From Gracilaria domingensis (Eukaryota > Rhodophyta > Florideophyceae > Gracilariales > Gracilariaceae): 30,083 nt of DNA. Shown piece by piece: positions 7,199 to 16,527 of the stretch. Where the stretch lies: the NCBI GenBank assembly GCA_022539475.1, contig VCMS01000444.1, positions 1-30,083 of the forward strand, written 5' to 3'. Position numbers and translations under genes: made by a program. The notes under the pieces were generated by a model that searched no databases, was not told where the DNA came from, and saw only the letters and a list, made by a program, of their open reading frames with translations. The stretch's first letter is position 1. Every line of letters begins with the position of its first letter.

Positions 7199-10100
7199 CT
7201 AGTTTGTGAATTCTGCGAATGGCAATTGAACTCTTCTCGGTCCAAGAACGTGCTCTCGTCTATGATTGTCAAGAAAATAGCGACGTTTGGCAATCTCTAG
7301 GAATCCAATGGGCCTCTTCACGCAGTTTGAGGGCTCTATGGTCGTGTCCGATCTTCTTCGGTCCTTCGTATAGAGAAGATCAAGATAATCATCATAAGCG
7401 CATCCGTAATACCAACAGATCCCAAAGAATCCTGCATGCACAACCCGGTTTTGGCCTTCTTGAACAAGAACGATCTCAACTTCGTATATATTTCGAATAT
7501 CTCCGTAATACACGTCCACGGAAATCTTTGAACGCCGATCTCCACTTGATTGAGAGAGCCGTGAATCTCCGTATTCATCATCGCTCTCTTCAAATCTTTC
7601 AAACTCAGCAGCAACACAATACTTCTGCCGGGCATCGCTTCGCAACCTACCGCGGTCTTCAAAGCATTTCCGAGTTTCAACCGTGAACTTTGTAGCACTA
7701 GTCGATACCAGTGCGGATTTGAACTGCTTAATTCTACGAATGTGGTATGAACGTGTATTCTGAGGAAAGTTTTCCTTCACGAACTTTGTGACTGTCGCAT
7801 TGATCGCATTCGAACACTCTACAACCTTTTCTGTACCTCTAAAACTTATACCGCACATGTCTTCATGCCGCGCAGAGGAATCATTAGATGTCATAGAATC
7901 CTCCTGGTTATCGTCGATATTCAGTTTGGCTTCATCAGATATCTTTGGAGCAATGCCATCATTCATAAGTCTCAACGCGAAAAGACGGTTGCTTTTGTGG
8001 AATAAGTGGGAGTTCACATTCGTTCTGCTTGTCATTCGTCTTCCCATATCGCCAAGAAGCCTCTCAATTAAGAACTGAGAAGTGACAGAAAGAGGCCCGC
8101 ACTCTTTCAGGAGATCAGGTAAGTGGAGTATGCAATGTGTGGATGGGGTGAAACAGCATGAATCGGAAGGGCCCGCTGAGAACTCGTGAACGAATCGAAC
8201 GTATGCTTCTTCTACAACATGTTGCAGATCAAAAACCGCTTCTTCGTCGCATCGATATTTAAATGAAATCCGGACAATCCTCGACGTGAGCCACCACAGC
8301 CTGATCTTGTATTGCTTACATTGAAACGATGAAGGTATGGCAAGAAATACATCTCAGCGAGTCTCTTAAGGTCCTCAGCCTTGTATTTTCCAATACAACT
8401 CAATGGTAGTGGGGCTCTACCCCATGAAACTGGTATGCCGCTCGATGCTCGCTGCATTTCTCTATCTATCTTTTCCAGGACATCGTTGAGTATGCAATAT
8501 TTGGGCATATGCGCTGCCTTCTCATGGTTCTTGTGAAGTCCACACATTAACTTTGCGACTTGCTTGGTCCATCCGATGAGAACCAGATGCATTACGTCAT
8601 AAGGAAATGAGTACTTGGCGTCCAATGAAAGCTTCCGTAGAACGCAATCTTTTTTTATCCCGGTGGCCTTCGCGATACCCCTTTTGTCAACACATGCATC
8701 CAATTCAGGTCTCAGTCTTTTCCAAGTGGAGATTATATCTTTTTCTTCCCTCCGTGGTGTGCACTCGATGTGTATGATGTCACCGGGACGATATTCTTGT
8801 CGGGCTTTTCGGCGAGGGTTCATCACTGCCTTCATAATTCCTTTTGGGATCTCAGGGATGACATAAGATGCCTTCAACGAAGGAACATAATCTTTTCTCT
8901 TGAGACATAATCTGCAGAATATGGTTCCCGTATGTCCCACATAGCCCAGAATCTTTGATGCAGCAGGCCAGTCAGCGGTGAAGAACGTGACGTACACTCT
9001 TATCCGTCGAGTTCGATTGTCATGGCAAAGTACGGATATTCCTTTCTCAAGTCTTCGAAAGTCATCCACGAGAACCTGTAGAAACGTATCAAAGTATTCA
9101 GAGCTATGTGATCCAGGAAATATCCCAAAAATCAACGCGTTGTTCGCTCTTGCTCTTTCTTTTGGAGAGAAGTTCAGAACTGTGGACACGAGAGGTCATG
9201 AAGATACGGCTTCACCCCTTCTGTTTCTCGTGCACTCGAAGCCATCTGTGGATAAAGTGAGAAATACAATAATCTCGTCGGAGTTCGCACTATTATTCGA
9301 TGTAAAGTTGGAGTACATGCGCTGGAACATACTCCCGTGATAGAAATCATGAGAGCGGTTTTTGCACTCCGATGCTGATGCTGAGCTTCTTATTCGGTCC
9401 TATCCGTTTTGGATCTCTCGAAAGGATTCCTTCGCGCGACATAATGCTCTGATAGCCGAAGATGGCTCCATGTACCAAAACTTGGAGCTCCCCATCCCTT
9501 GCAGTGGCCTATCGCATACCGGGCACTCTCTATGGTCCTTAAGTCTTCCTTTCGCTGCACAATGGCCTTCAAGACACATTCCCGCGAATTCTATTTGTGC
9601 CAATGACCTTCTTTGAGCAAAGGCCGCCATTGTTCTGTATGAGACAGAGGCTCCTATAGGATCAATTGCTATAAGCTTTTCTACAGTTCTCTGTGACACA
9701 CTAGCTAGTTCTGAGGTGTAGAGGAAAGCACTTAGCCTCCTAAATTCGTAAGCACAAGCTGAAAAAGGTTCTTGAACAACTACTTCCTGGAAGCATCCAT
9801 TCGATTCGTAATCCCATTCTAATTCAGATTGATTAACCGAAGGAGATGGAAAGGAAGAAGATGAAAATTCGTCCTTATCATATATCTCCATTCCGCTGAC
9901 ATCAGAATTTGGAGCATCATCGGGGGGAAAACGGCATGGAACATCATGAATGACGTGATCTTCAATACCATTCCCAAATTCACCAATGGATGATTGGCCT
10001 GACATCACTTCTTCCTCGTTATCGTTCTGACAGTTGTGCGCTTGGCCTGACTGGGAAGGAGCATGTAAAATGGACAACTCGTGACCGTTATCAGGCGTTG

Positions 10101-10305
10101 TGTTTCGTTCTTGTGCGAGGGTTTCATGAGTACCCGGGTACTCCCATCTACACCTTCTCTTTCTAGGAGGAGATTCGTTTTCATCCAACTCGTGTTCGTC
10201 TGATGCAGAAGCAGAATTATCGTGTACAGAATGTTCTTGTTCTCTGTTATCAGCACATAGCTCCCATTGGCTCCTTCTTTTCCTGCCGAGCTCATGGTCG
10301 GACAT
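7199..10305 (-). pseudogene. Tnp2-type (CACTA/EnSpm) DDE transposase, broken
   Basis: This encodes the DNA-cleaving transposase of a CACTA-superfamily element, about 1,030 codons from ATG 10305 (or 10359). It has an acidic N-terminus and then the typical zinc-binding segment CLEGHC...CPVCDRPL (about 9500-9560). The Tnp2 core follows: LTLSTDGF, then FGIFPGSHSSEYFDTFLQVL and FCRLCLKRKD. After it come a DUF4218-like stretch (HCILHLPDLLKECGPLS, about 8140-8090) and the C-terminal domain ending near YFLDNHRREHVLGP. The protein is in one frame from 10305 to 8212 except for two nonsense codons, TAG at 9400-9402 and TGA at 9196-9198 (where family members have Trp). One base is then missing at 8212-8217, and the rest (8211-7199) is in another frame. 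Length and order match the family, so this is a recent, nearly full-length dead copy. Confidence 0.85.
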
Positions 10306-10362
10306 TGTGTTGTAAGGCGAAAGTAAACTGTTATGGATTGAAACACCGGTAAGAGCCATCAA

Positions 10363-11126
10363 ACAGTCTAACCATTTGCTTCTGTACCAAATTTGACCTC
10401 AATTGTTGACTACGTTTTAAGCACACATTGGTACACAGAACGTGAGATTCGGGATCTTTGAACTGCTTTCCCACTTTAGACAATCTTGGAAATATTTTGG
10501 AATCCGGACTTTTCACTTTGAATCAATTCTACTTTGTCTCAAAATGGATCAGGGCAGACCATCGCTGAGCTTGCGCTTCTCATCTTCGTCAACCGAAAGC
10601 TACTCCGCGCGCTTTTGCGAGGACTCTGGGTACTTCAGCCGCAACATGAGTGCCCAACATTCCCTCATCCGGAGTCCGCCACTCTATCATCGTATCGGCT
10701 CCTGCTTCTTCCTCCCGTCTGCGCCAGACATCGTTCTGCATCCACGTACTGTGTTGCCTATCTCTACCTCGAAGTCTCTCTTCCATCCACATTCCATTCT
10801 CCGACTGCGAAGGTGCATTCCACGTACAAAAAGTTCGTATTCCTTTTCTCTTCCTTCTTTCTTGCTTCCGCTTCAGCGCCGGTGATCGTTCTTCATCGAC
10901 CCAATTCTATCTCTGGAAGGTCTCGTTCTTCTCGAGCGCCCCGTTACCGCCTTTTACGAGCTCCACCCAACGCCTTGCAACACGTACATCAACAGGTATC
11001 TGCCTCTCATTCTTCTCATAGCATAACTTTTCCCCTCGTTTCTATCGGCATTGTTCTCACCAGCTCGGGTTTCTCTTCCTCCTTGCGCTACTCTAATGAA
11101 ATGTTGGCAAGCGTTTATCTATCACT
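10363..11126. other. Divergent intergenic region, pyrimidine-rich on the plus strand
   Basis: It separates the divergent Tnp2 pseudogene and the 416-codon ORF. From about 10780 to 11060 the plus strand is rich in CT/TTC runs. Long open frames here translate to Ser/Leu/Phe/Arg-rich low-complexity sequence, so I read the region as promoter and 5' leader rather than coding. No clear TATA box was found. Confidence 0.4.
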
Positions 11127-12377
11127 ATGGTCTCTCGTGTAACTCAAGTCACCGGTGATGTGAACACGTCGTCTGTGCAGCAAGCCAGCAACAGCAACCA
11201 CCAGGTTTCCACTGTGTTCGTTGTGCCTCCTAACTCACTTGCAATACCCACGGCGGCCTACAAGAGGCGAATGAAGGAAACGGATCAACCCGGGCGTCCT
11301 ACTGGGACTCTGATATCCGCACGTTTGGTCTTCAACCGACTATATCGAGAGAAAATGTCAGGAGATGTCCCCTCCAGCGAAGACTATCCAATATATCCGC
11401 AGATGGCTAACAGTATCAAAGATTTCATGAGATCATTCATGTATCAACGCATGGGTCTTCGGCGTGGGGAGCGTACATTTACTTCGATAAAGATCGAATG
11501 TGCCAGCCAGCTGTCGGTTCTGAAAAGGAAGGTTGAAGATCAGTTCCCAGTTCTCCGAGCAGCTCAAAACCACTGGATTGCTACGGAGTTTGTCAAAGAA
11601 TGTATGCAGCGTGATAAGAAGGCCAAGGTGGAGGCAGAGAAGAAGACAAGGAAGACTGCAAAGGCTTCGGAAGGACAGGAAGAGAGGCGAGCACAGCCTG
11701 AGGGTTCTGGTGTTTCTACCTCACCGCAGGGCTCTTGTCACCAGGACTCCAGCAACTCTGATGGTATGAGGCACATGCAAGAGACCTCGCAAACTAGTGA
11801 AGACGGTGACGCTGAAAGGGGAGTGGGAAGGGCTCGGGAGAATTGTTCAGCTCAGGATCGCTCAGCTGACCGCTACAATGCGGTTCAATCTTGTGAACCG
11901 ATACAGAGGCGCAATGATTCGGAGAGCGAAGAACAAGATGTTCACTCCTTGGGAAGGAGGCATGGTGAAGGAAACCAGTCTCAGTCTCAAGTGCACAAAG
12001 GGCGTAAACGCGCTCATGAGGACGATTTTTGTGAGGAATCGGAGGGCGTTGGGGACTACCAATCACATCTTTCTGAAGAAGACCAGGAGTATGAGCGCTG
12101 CTTGGGACGCGTTAAGAAGTCAAAGAAAGGAGCGTCGGAGACGCAACGCAACAGTAATCGCCGCTCTACGACAAAGATGAATCAGAAGCACAGCGAAGCG
12201 TCTGTGGGAAGTGATGAAATCACTCCCGTTCCAATCTCAAAAGGTTGTCATGTTAAGGGTCGCCGTAAGCGCCGAGGCTCCAGAGAGACGCTTAAGAACC
12301 CTCCGAAGAACACGAAGCGACAGAGTTTCCGCCCTCCACGTTCGCGTAAGTCGTTTGCGAAGTCTGCTCACAACTGA
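11127..12377 (+). CDS. Intact 416-aa basic protein, function unknown
   Basis: I do not recognise the family. The ATG at 11127 opens an unbroken frame. Residues 1-50 are Ser/Thr/Gln-rich. Residues ~60-165 look like a folded helical domain (TLISARLVFNRLYREKM, then FMRSFMYQRMGLRRGERTF and HWIATEFVKECMQRDKKAK). Residues ~165-300 are a charged, Ser/Gln/Glu-rich linker and the C-terminal third is Lys/Arg-rich, with KRRGSRETLKNPPKNTKR and a final RPPRSRKSF. That pattern fits a nuclear, DNA- or RNA-binding protein. It is divergent from the Tnp2 transposase, so it could be a partner protein of the element (as TnpA is in En/Spm) or an ordinary host gene. It is intact while most of its neighbours are broken. 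Confidence 0.6.
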   Translation: MVSRVTQVTGDVNTSSVQQASNSNHQVSTVFVVPPNSLAIPTAAYKRRMKETDQPGRPTGTLISARLVFNRLYREKMSGDVPSSEDYPIYPQMANSIKDFMRSFMYQRMGLRRGERTFTSIKIECASQLSVLKRKVEDQFPVLRAAQNHWIATEFVKECMQRDKKAKVEAEKKTRKTAKASEGQEERRAQPEGSGVSTSPQGSCHQDSSNSDGMRHMQETSQTSEDGDAERGVGRARENCSAQDRSADRYNAVQSCEPIQRRNDSESEEQDVHSLGRRHGEGNQSQSQVHKGRKRAHEDDFCEESEGVGDYQSHLSEEDQEYERCLGRVKKSKKGASETQRNSNRRSTTKMNQKHSEASVGSDEITPVPISKGCHVKGRRKRRGSRETLKNPPKNTKRQSFRPPRSRKSFAKSAHN

Positions 12378-13464
12378 GTTGCGAACGAGTGTCGCATATA
12401 TCTTTGAGAAATGTTGGCGTTGTGGCCAAATACCATGCAATTTAGATGTCTCCGAGCTCTCAATGTAGATTCGGGTGCGGTGCACACTGTCTCGTGTCGA
12501 ACTACACACCGCATTGCTTCAACGTCATTTGATGGTAGAAGGGTCGAGTTGTTTCCAAACATCGGCCTCACTTTTCATGCCAGAGTCATCTACCGATGTC
12601 CAGAGGCTGTTCTGGGTGATCAATCTCGAAAAGGGTGTTTCTATGTAAAAGATTTCTATCGTTTGTTTCCTACATATGCGTACATTGAAGGTCGTTTTCA
12701 TGCCGCTATACTACCAAAGAAAGGCCATCTGCATCTTAAACGGCCCAGATTTCGACAGTTTTGCGAGATATTTCTGCGCTTTATATGTTCATAGTTTGAC
12801 AACATATTGACCATACGGATGGGTACCTACTCGGACATGTCTTGGTACTTTTCTTGTACGATGAGATTTGTACCAATTGTGGCACGTCTAGGTTCCCATC
12901 TGGTCCGCATCATGCTGTACTTGAGATCACCATTAGATACGTTTGTGTTGTACTTCGGTGCTCATTTAGGACATGTATGGATCTCCTTGTGTCAGGTTTA
13001 GTCCACATATTGTCCTTGCATTAACCAAATATTTCGTACTAATTTGGTCCAGAACTTGTCCTCTGTTAGTTGGCCTTTTTTCGGCGTACGGTAAACGGCA
13101 CAAAAGCGGCCCCACTTTGACCACTATATGTCCCTTTTTTGTTGTAAAAATTAAGGCCTTCTTTCGCCTGAATACGTCCTCATTTTGGCCATTATTTGGC
13201 CTACTAATATGTTCACAGGGACCAACTCCACCGTGCACGTGATCGTTTACGTACCTTTCCTGCATGTTTCAGTGTGGGGAGGATTTCGAACTTTTCTGAA
13301 CACAACTTTCAAAAATTTTCGCGGACGGCGCATTACGCTGCCGGCGATGATTGACGTACAGTGTGGCTGCGATTGAAATTCTTCTTCTGTGAGCTTCAGT
13401 GGCGTTGCCTCTCAGAGTCCTGTCCTGGGATGTGAAACGTGCGAAACAGGTAGTCGAGGCGTAA
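12378..13464. other. Mostly non-coding; one weak 127-codon ORF
   Basis: A plus-strand ORF at 12411-12794 starts with ATG 34 nt after the previous stop. It contains the protein-like segment KGCFYVKDFYRLFPTYAYI, but I recognise no domain and its reality is uncertain. From 12800 to 13370 there are only short frames. The sequence has scattered copies of the words ggcc, ggtac and ttttt, but no repeat unit I could define. No RNA gene was seen. Confidence 0.3.
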
Positions 13465-13763
13465 ATGTTTGATATGGCAAATATGCGCGACTCTGACCAG
13501 TGTTTTTGCGCGGCGGCGGCTATGTGCAATAATGAGCGCGACAGGTTCATGAAGCTACAGCGTGCGGAATCTTTGGATTGGAACCGGAGTAGTTCAGGTT
13601 TTTTATGTTTGGGATGCGTACTGAATGGGTTCAATGTAAGTGAGACCTTTTGATGCTAATGGTGTTTGCCAAGTCTAACTGCGGAACGTTACGTGATTTT
13701 GCGAGACGCACGGAGAGGATTTGGAAGGTGGTTAGCGTGAATGTCTTGGGCTGGGGCCTATGG

Positions 13764-13836
13764 GTAAGTTTGAGGAGCTTTTTGTTCGACTTTTGATGTG
13801 AATGCTAACTAGATAATGTTGTATGCGTATGCGTAG
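13764..13836 (+). other. Predicted 73-nt intron, copy 1
   Basis: GTAAGT donor at 13764, TGCTAAC branch site at 13803-13809, TAG acceptor ending at 13836. The paralogous intron in copy 2 lies exactly 600 bp downstream and has the same length. Confidence 0.6.
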
Positions 13837-14080
13837 GGCTTTTGGGACAGTTTGATGCGTGTTATCGAGAGTATTGGTGAGGTAGGGGACACATGGTAAG
13901 TAGATGAGTGTTCATTTGAGAATGTTTCGAAGAGCGAAGAGTTAGCTAACGGGATATGTGACTGCGCGGCGGGGGCTGTTTGCGAGAATGAGCGCGATAG
14001 GTTCATGGAGTTATAGCGTGCGGGATCTTTAGATTGGAAGTGGAATGGGGATGGGGCGGCAGGCGGTGGTTTACTTCAAG

Positions 14081-14159
14081 CACTTTACCTCAAGAAACAC
14101 GTTACACATAGGAAACGAAGTTCGTTTCCTATTTGTAACGTGTTTTTTGAGGTGAAGTG
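14081..14159. repeat. 79-bp foldback, 39-bp arms
   Basis: The arms 14081-14119 and 14121-14159 are reverse complements with three mismatches and a single G between them. The tips read CACTTTACCTCAAGAAACAC and GTGTTTTTTGAGGTGAAGTG. Such a structure may be a small foldback transposon (MITE) or the source of a hairpin RNA. It lies between the first-exon remnant and the next intron of gene copy 2. Confidence 0.75.
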
Positions 14160-14223
14160 GATAAAGGAGAATGGTTACGATGTGGCTGGGTGGTTGGGTT
14201 TCTAGAAAACTCATGCTAATGAA

Positions 14224-14339
14224 ACTGAACTCTGACGAACAAGAGTTTGGGGTCATGGAAAGAATGATTACCTCAACGGAGGCCTTACAGGTAATCATTC
14301 TTTGACATTACTCCAAATTCTTGTTCGTCAGAGTTCGGT
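14224..14339. repeat. 116-bp foldback, ~50-bp imperfect arms
   Basis: The arms 14224-14273 and 14289-14339 are reverse complements with several mismatches and a bulge, around a 15-nt loop. Outer ends read ACTGAACTCTGACGAACAAG and CTTGTTCGTCAGAGTTCGGT. The geometry resembles a small-RNA (microRNA-type) precursor or a MITE. It is unrelated in sequence to the foldback 65 bp upstream. Confidence 0.7.
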
Positions 14340-14363
14340 GTGGATAGCAACTTACGCGTCGGA

Positions 14364-14436
14364 GTAAGTACGAGATGTTTTTTGTTCGAGTTCTGATAAG
14401 AATGCTAACTGGTTACTGTTTTATGTGTATGTGCAG
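14364..14436 (+). other. Predicted 73-nt intron, copy 2
   Basis: GTAAGT donor at 14364, TGCTAAC branch site at 14403-14409, GCAG acceptor ending at 14436. It matches the copy 1 intron in length and in the position of all signals. Confidence 0.65.
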
Positions 14437-14494
14437 GATTTTCGGGACAGTTTGATTCGTGTTTTCGAGGCTATTGGTCAGGTAGGGACACATG

Positions 14495-14584
14495 GTAAGT
14501 AGATAAGTGTGCATTTGGGAAAGTTTCGAAGATGGAAACGTATCTAACGGAGTATTTGACTAGCTTGTGTTTGTGCATGTGCAG
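14495..14584 (+). other. Predicted 90-nt intron, copy 2
   Basis: GTAAGT donor at 14495, a TCTAACG branch-like site near 14542-14548, and a TGCAG acceptor ending at 14584. The flanking exons join in frame (CATG|GTGCG), which supports the call. Confidence 0.6.
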
Positions 14585-14682
14585 GTGCGTTGGATGGCAA
14601 TGGATCGGTGGCGGTGCTGGAAATTGTGCAGTTGAGATGTTTTCGAGGGAGTTGGGGAGATGAAGATGGCGAAGAATGTTGA

Positions 14683-15269
14683 GGTAAGTGTGTTTATTTC
14701 CATGTTGAGATGGACGAAGAGACTAGGCAACAGAAAACTAACCAAGGGGATGTCTACATTGAGGGCAACGAGAGCATTTTCAGGGTATCTATTGGGTGAG
14801 TTTCGATGCGTAATTGTCTTCCAAATGATACAGGGCTTCTTTGGTGATGTCAGAATGGATTTTCGGGGGTGGGAAGTAGGGTGGAGATGTGTACGATGAC
14901 CGGTTTGGACCTGTTTACATGTGGTGCTATACCTTGCATGAACCTGCAATACTGCATCAATAACAGTCATTTCTGCTAGGATGGAACTTCCACTGTGCTT
15001 TCGGACCGATGGCTCTTTTGGACCGATGGACCGGTAGTACTAGTGAACTAGCAGAAATGGAAGTTAGTTCTAAGATTCTAGCAACTTTCATATTTCTTAG
15101 AAATAGCTCGTAGTTTGAAAGTCAAGCCTAGTATTCCATTCAAACCATACTGCAGAATCTGGAGTTTACTCTAGTTTTTCTTCCACTTCAAACTTCCACT
15201 AATCGCAATTTAACATATGAAATACTAGCATTTTTTTTCTGCGATTTTTGGACTGTAAACTAGCATCCC
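14683..15269. other. No gene recognised
   Basis: After the TGA at 14680 there is a further donor-like GTAAGT at 14683 and an intron-like piece (GTGAGT near 14797 to ACAG near 14834), so transcripts of the duplicated gene may continue. From 14960 to 15260 the sequence is AT-richer with short inverted and direct repeats and no coding signal. It should contain the 5' part of the Harbinger element. Confidence 0.4.
14968..15059. repeat. 12-bp inverted repeat flanking GGACCGATGG repeats
   Basis: CATTTCTGCTAG (14968-14979) and CTAGCAGAAATG (15048-15059) are perfect inverted copies bounding 68 bp. GGACCGATGG occurs twice inside (from about 15003 and 15020). Just beyond the right arm, GGAAGTT is the inverse of AACTTCC after the left arm. 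The structure could be the subterminal region of the PIF/Harbinger element or an independent MITE. Confidence 0.5.
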
Positions 15270-16259
15270 GGAAACACAGACGTACGACCTTTTTTAAAAC
15301 GCTCACAGCGACATCATACCCAGGCTTCGACGGCACTCAACGTCGAAATAATTTTGTTTGTTACACTACGTATTATGGCTGGAGCTAGCTATTTGGACGT
15401 ATGGTGGCCGTATGGAATAGGTTCCAGTACAGTATACAGCATATTTGAGGAAACATTGTGTGCATTGGATACCTTGCTACCTGAGATTCGTTTCCCTACT
15501 ACCCACGCAGAATGCACGCAAAAGGCTAATATGTTTTGTCAGCTGCGGCGATCTCCGATCTATGGTATACTCGCAGCACTTGATGGAATCGCGATCGAGA
15601 TAACGAAGCCAAAACGAAGTGATGTGAAGGATCCTAAGAAGTATTTCAATCGAAAAGGGTTCTTCGCTGTCCGCGTTCAAGCTGCAGCGCAGGCCGACTA
15701 CAAGTTCTGCTTCGTGTCTGCAACTCATTCTGGGGGAACACACGATTCTACTGCGTTTTCATCTACGAAACTGTATGAGCTACTAAAAGGACCCTAGCTC
15801 CCTAGTTGGGCTGTTGTTGCTGCTGATGACGCTTATTCAAATGAGTCCAGAGTGTTGACACCGTATCCGGGGAAAGGTTTAAGTGGGTTGGAAGATTCCT
15901 TTAATGCATACTTGTCTTCTTGTAGGACTGTGGTGGAACACGCATTCGGTATATTGGTCTGTCGGTTCGGCATCTTTTGGTCCGCAATTCGCTACCCCCT
16001 GCACAAAGTTACGCTTATCATTATGGTTGCATGCAAGCTGCATAATTTCGTATTAGATGTGGACGACGGAAGCTCATTCGAAACAATTCCAAGCCATGTA
16101 GACAACAGTGTACATGGGTCACCGATCGTGCATTTACAGAACAATCTCCACATGGAGTCAGATAACATACGGTCAAGAAACCGAAGTCGAGAAACATCAA
16201 TGATACGAGACAACATTGCTGTGGAGCTACAGCGATTCGGATACGTAAGACGCCGATAG
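15270..16259 (+). pseudogene. PIF/Harbinger DDE transposase, one nonsense codon
   Basis: This is the endonuclease/transposase of a Harbinger element (DDE_Tnp_4 type), normally acting with a Myb-like partner that I do not see. Homology begins near 15270 (RPFLKRSQ) and continues through LRIMAGASYLDVWWPYGI, LAALDGIAIEI (first catalytic Asp), YFNRKGFFAVRVQA, HSGGTHDSTAFSS, VVAADDAYS (second Asp) and VVEHAFGILVCRFGIFW (Glu). All three DDE residues are present. The frame is single to the TAG at 16257, with one internal TAG at 15795-15797 just before the second Asp. The first ATG (15375) lies inside the conserved region, so the N-terminus is probably missing or encoded in an upstream exon. The single lesion suggests a young copy. 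Confidence 0.85.
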
Positions 16260-16387
16260 TCGAAAGTTTTCTCGCCCTTGGCCAATCCTGTGTCGCCGTT
16301 GCCGTTTCTGTCACCGCCGATGTCGTATAGTCCGTCATCCAGTCACATGCTGTGTCTGGCCTACATTATAACCCTACAGCCTATCAA

Positions 16388-16394
16388 TATATAA
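16388..16394 (+). promoter_or_regulatory. TATA-like box (TATATAA)
   Basis: It is located 134 bp before the ATG at 16528 of the WD40 pseudogene, in otherwise non-coding sequence after the Harbinger ORF. It may be the original promoter element of that gene. Confidence 0.3.
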
Positions 16395-16527
16395 CATGCT
16401 CCGCCTTCTTCAAACACCTCTCGTGTAATGGGCTCAGCGCCATATCACCCTTGTTTACCACGAACACCAGTTCACGCCCCGTCGTTCAGTTCTCACCAAC
16501 TTGAGTGCCGATGGTGCTGGTGCTCTC

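Larger units (their letters stand above)
13762..14551 (+). repeat. Direct duplication, about 190-bp units offset by 600 bp
   Basis: 13762-13951 and 14362-14551 align along their length with scattered substitutions: donor, branch site, acceptor, 58-59 nt exon and the next donor all correspond. A second duplicated segment, 13507-13583 versus 13963-14040, is offset by 456 bp. The different offsets mean about 144 bp was inserted in copy 2, which is roughly what the two foldback sequences contribute. Confidence 0.65.
13465..14682 (+). pseudogene. Tandemly duplicated, intron-bearing gene (partly decayed)
   Basis: Two related copies lie head to tail. Copy 1 has an exon with AMCNNERDRFMKLQRAESL (about 13465-13635), a donor GTAAGT at 13636, an intron 13764-13836 and an exon 13837-13895 (FWDSLMRVIESIGEV). 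Copy 2 repeats the first exon near 13963-14040 (now with an in-frame stop), an intron 14364-14436, an exon 14437-14494 (DFRDSLIRVFEAIGQV), an intron 14495-14584 and a final exon 14585-14682 ending in TGA. Joining the last two exons keeps frame (G|GT) and gives ...VGTHGALDGNGSVAVLEIVQ. The protein looks helical, perhaps coiled-coil, with no recognised domain. Two foldback sequences sit inside copy 2, and the exon of copy 1 differs by one base in length, so at least part is non-functional. Confidence 0.5.

Noticed and set aside
7219..7686. 155-codon plus-strand ORF
   Set aside because: It is antisense to the C-terminal domain of the Tnp2 transposase, which has recognisable family sequence.
10534..11142. 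202-codon plus-strand ORF
   Set aside because: It is a Ser/Leu/Arg low-complexity translation of a pyrimidine-rich leader with no ATG near its start.
13269..13634. 121-codon minus-strand ORF
   Set aside because: The opposite strand carries the duplicated exon with repeat conservation and splice signals.
13507..14640. Possible CRISPR-like or satellite array
   Set aside because: There are only two diverged copies with splice signals and coding content; no short regular repeats or spacers.
16021..16338. Minus-strand ORFs of 97-105 codons
   Set aside because: They are antisense to the Harbinger transposase.
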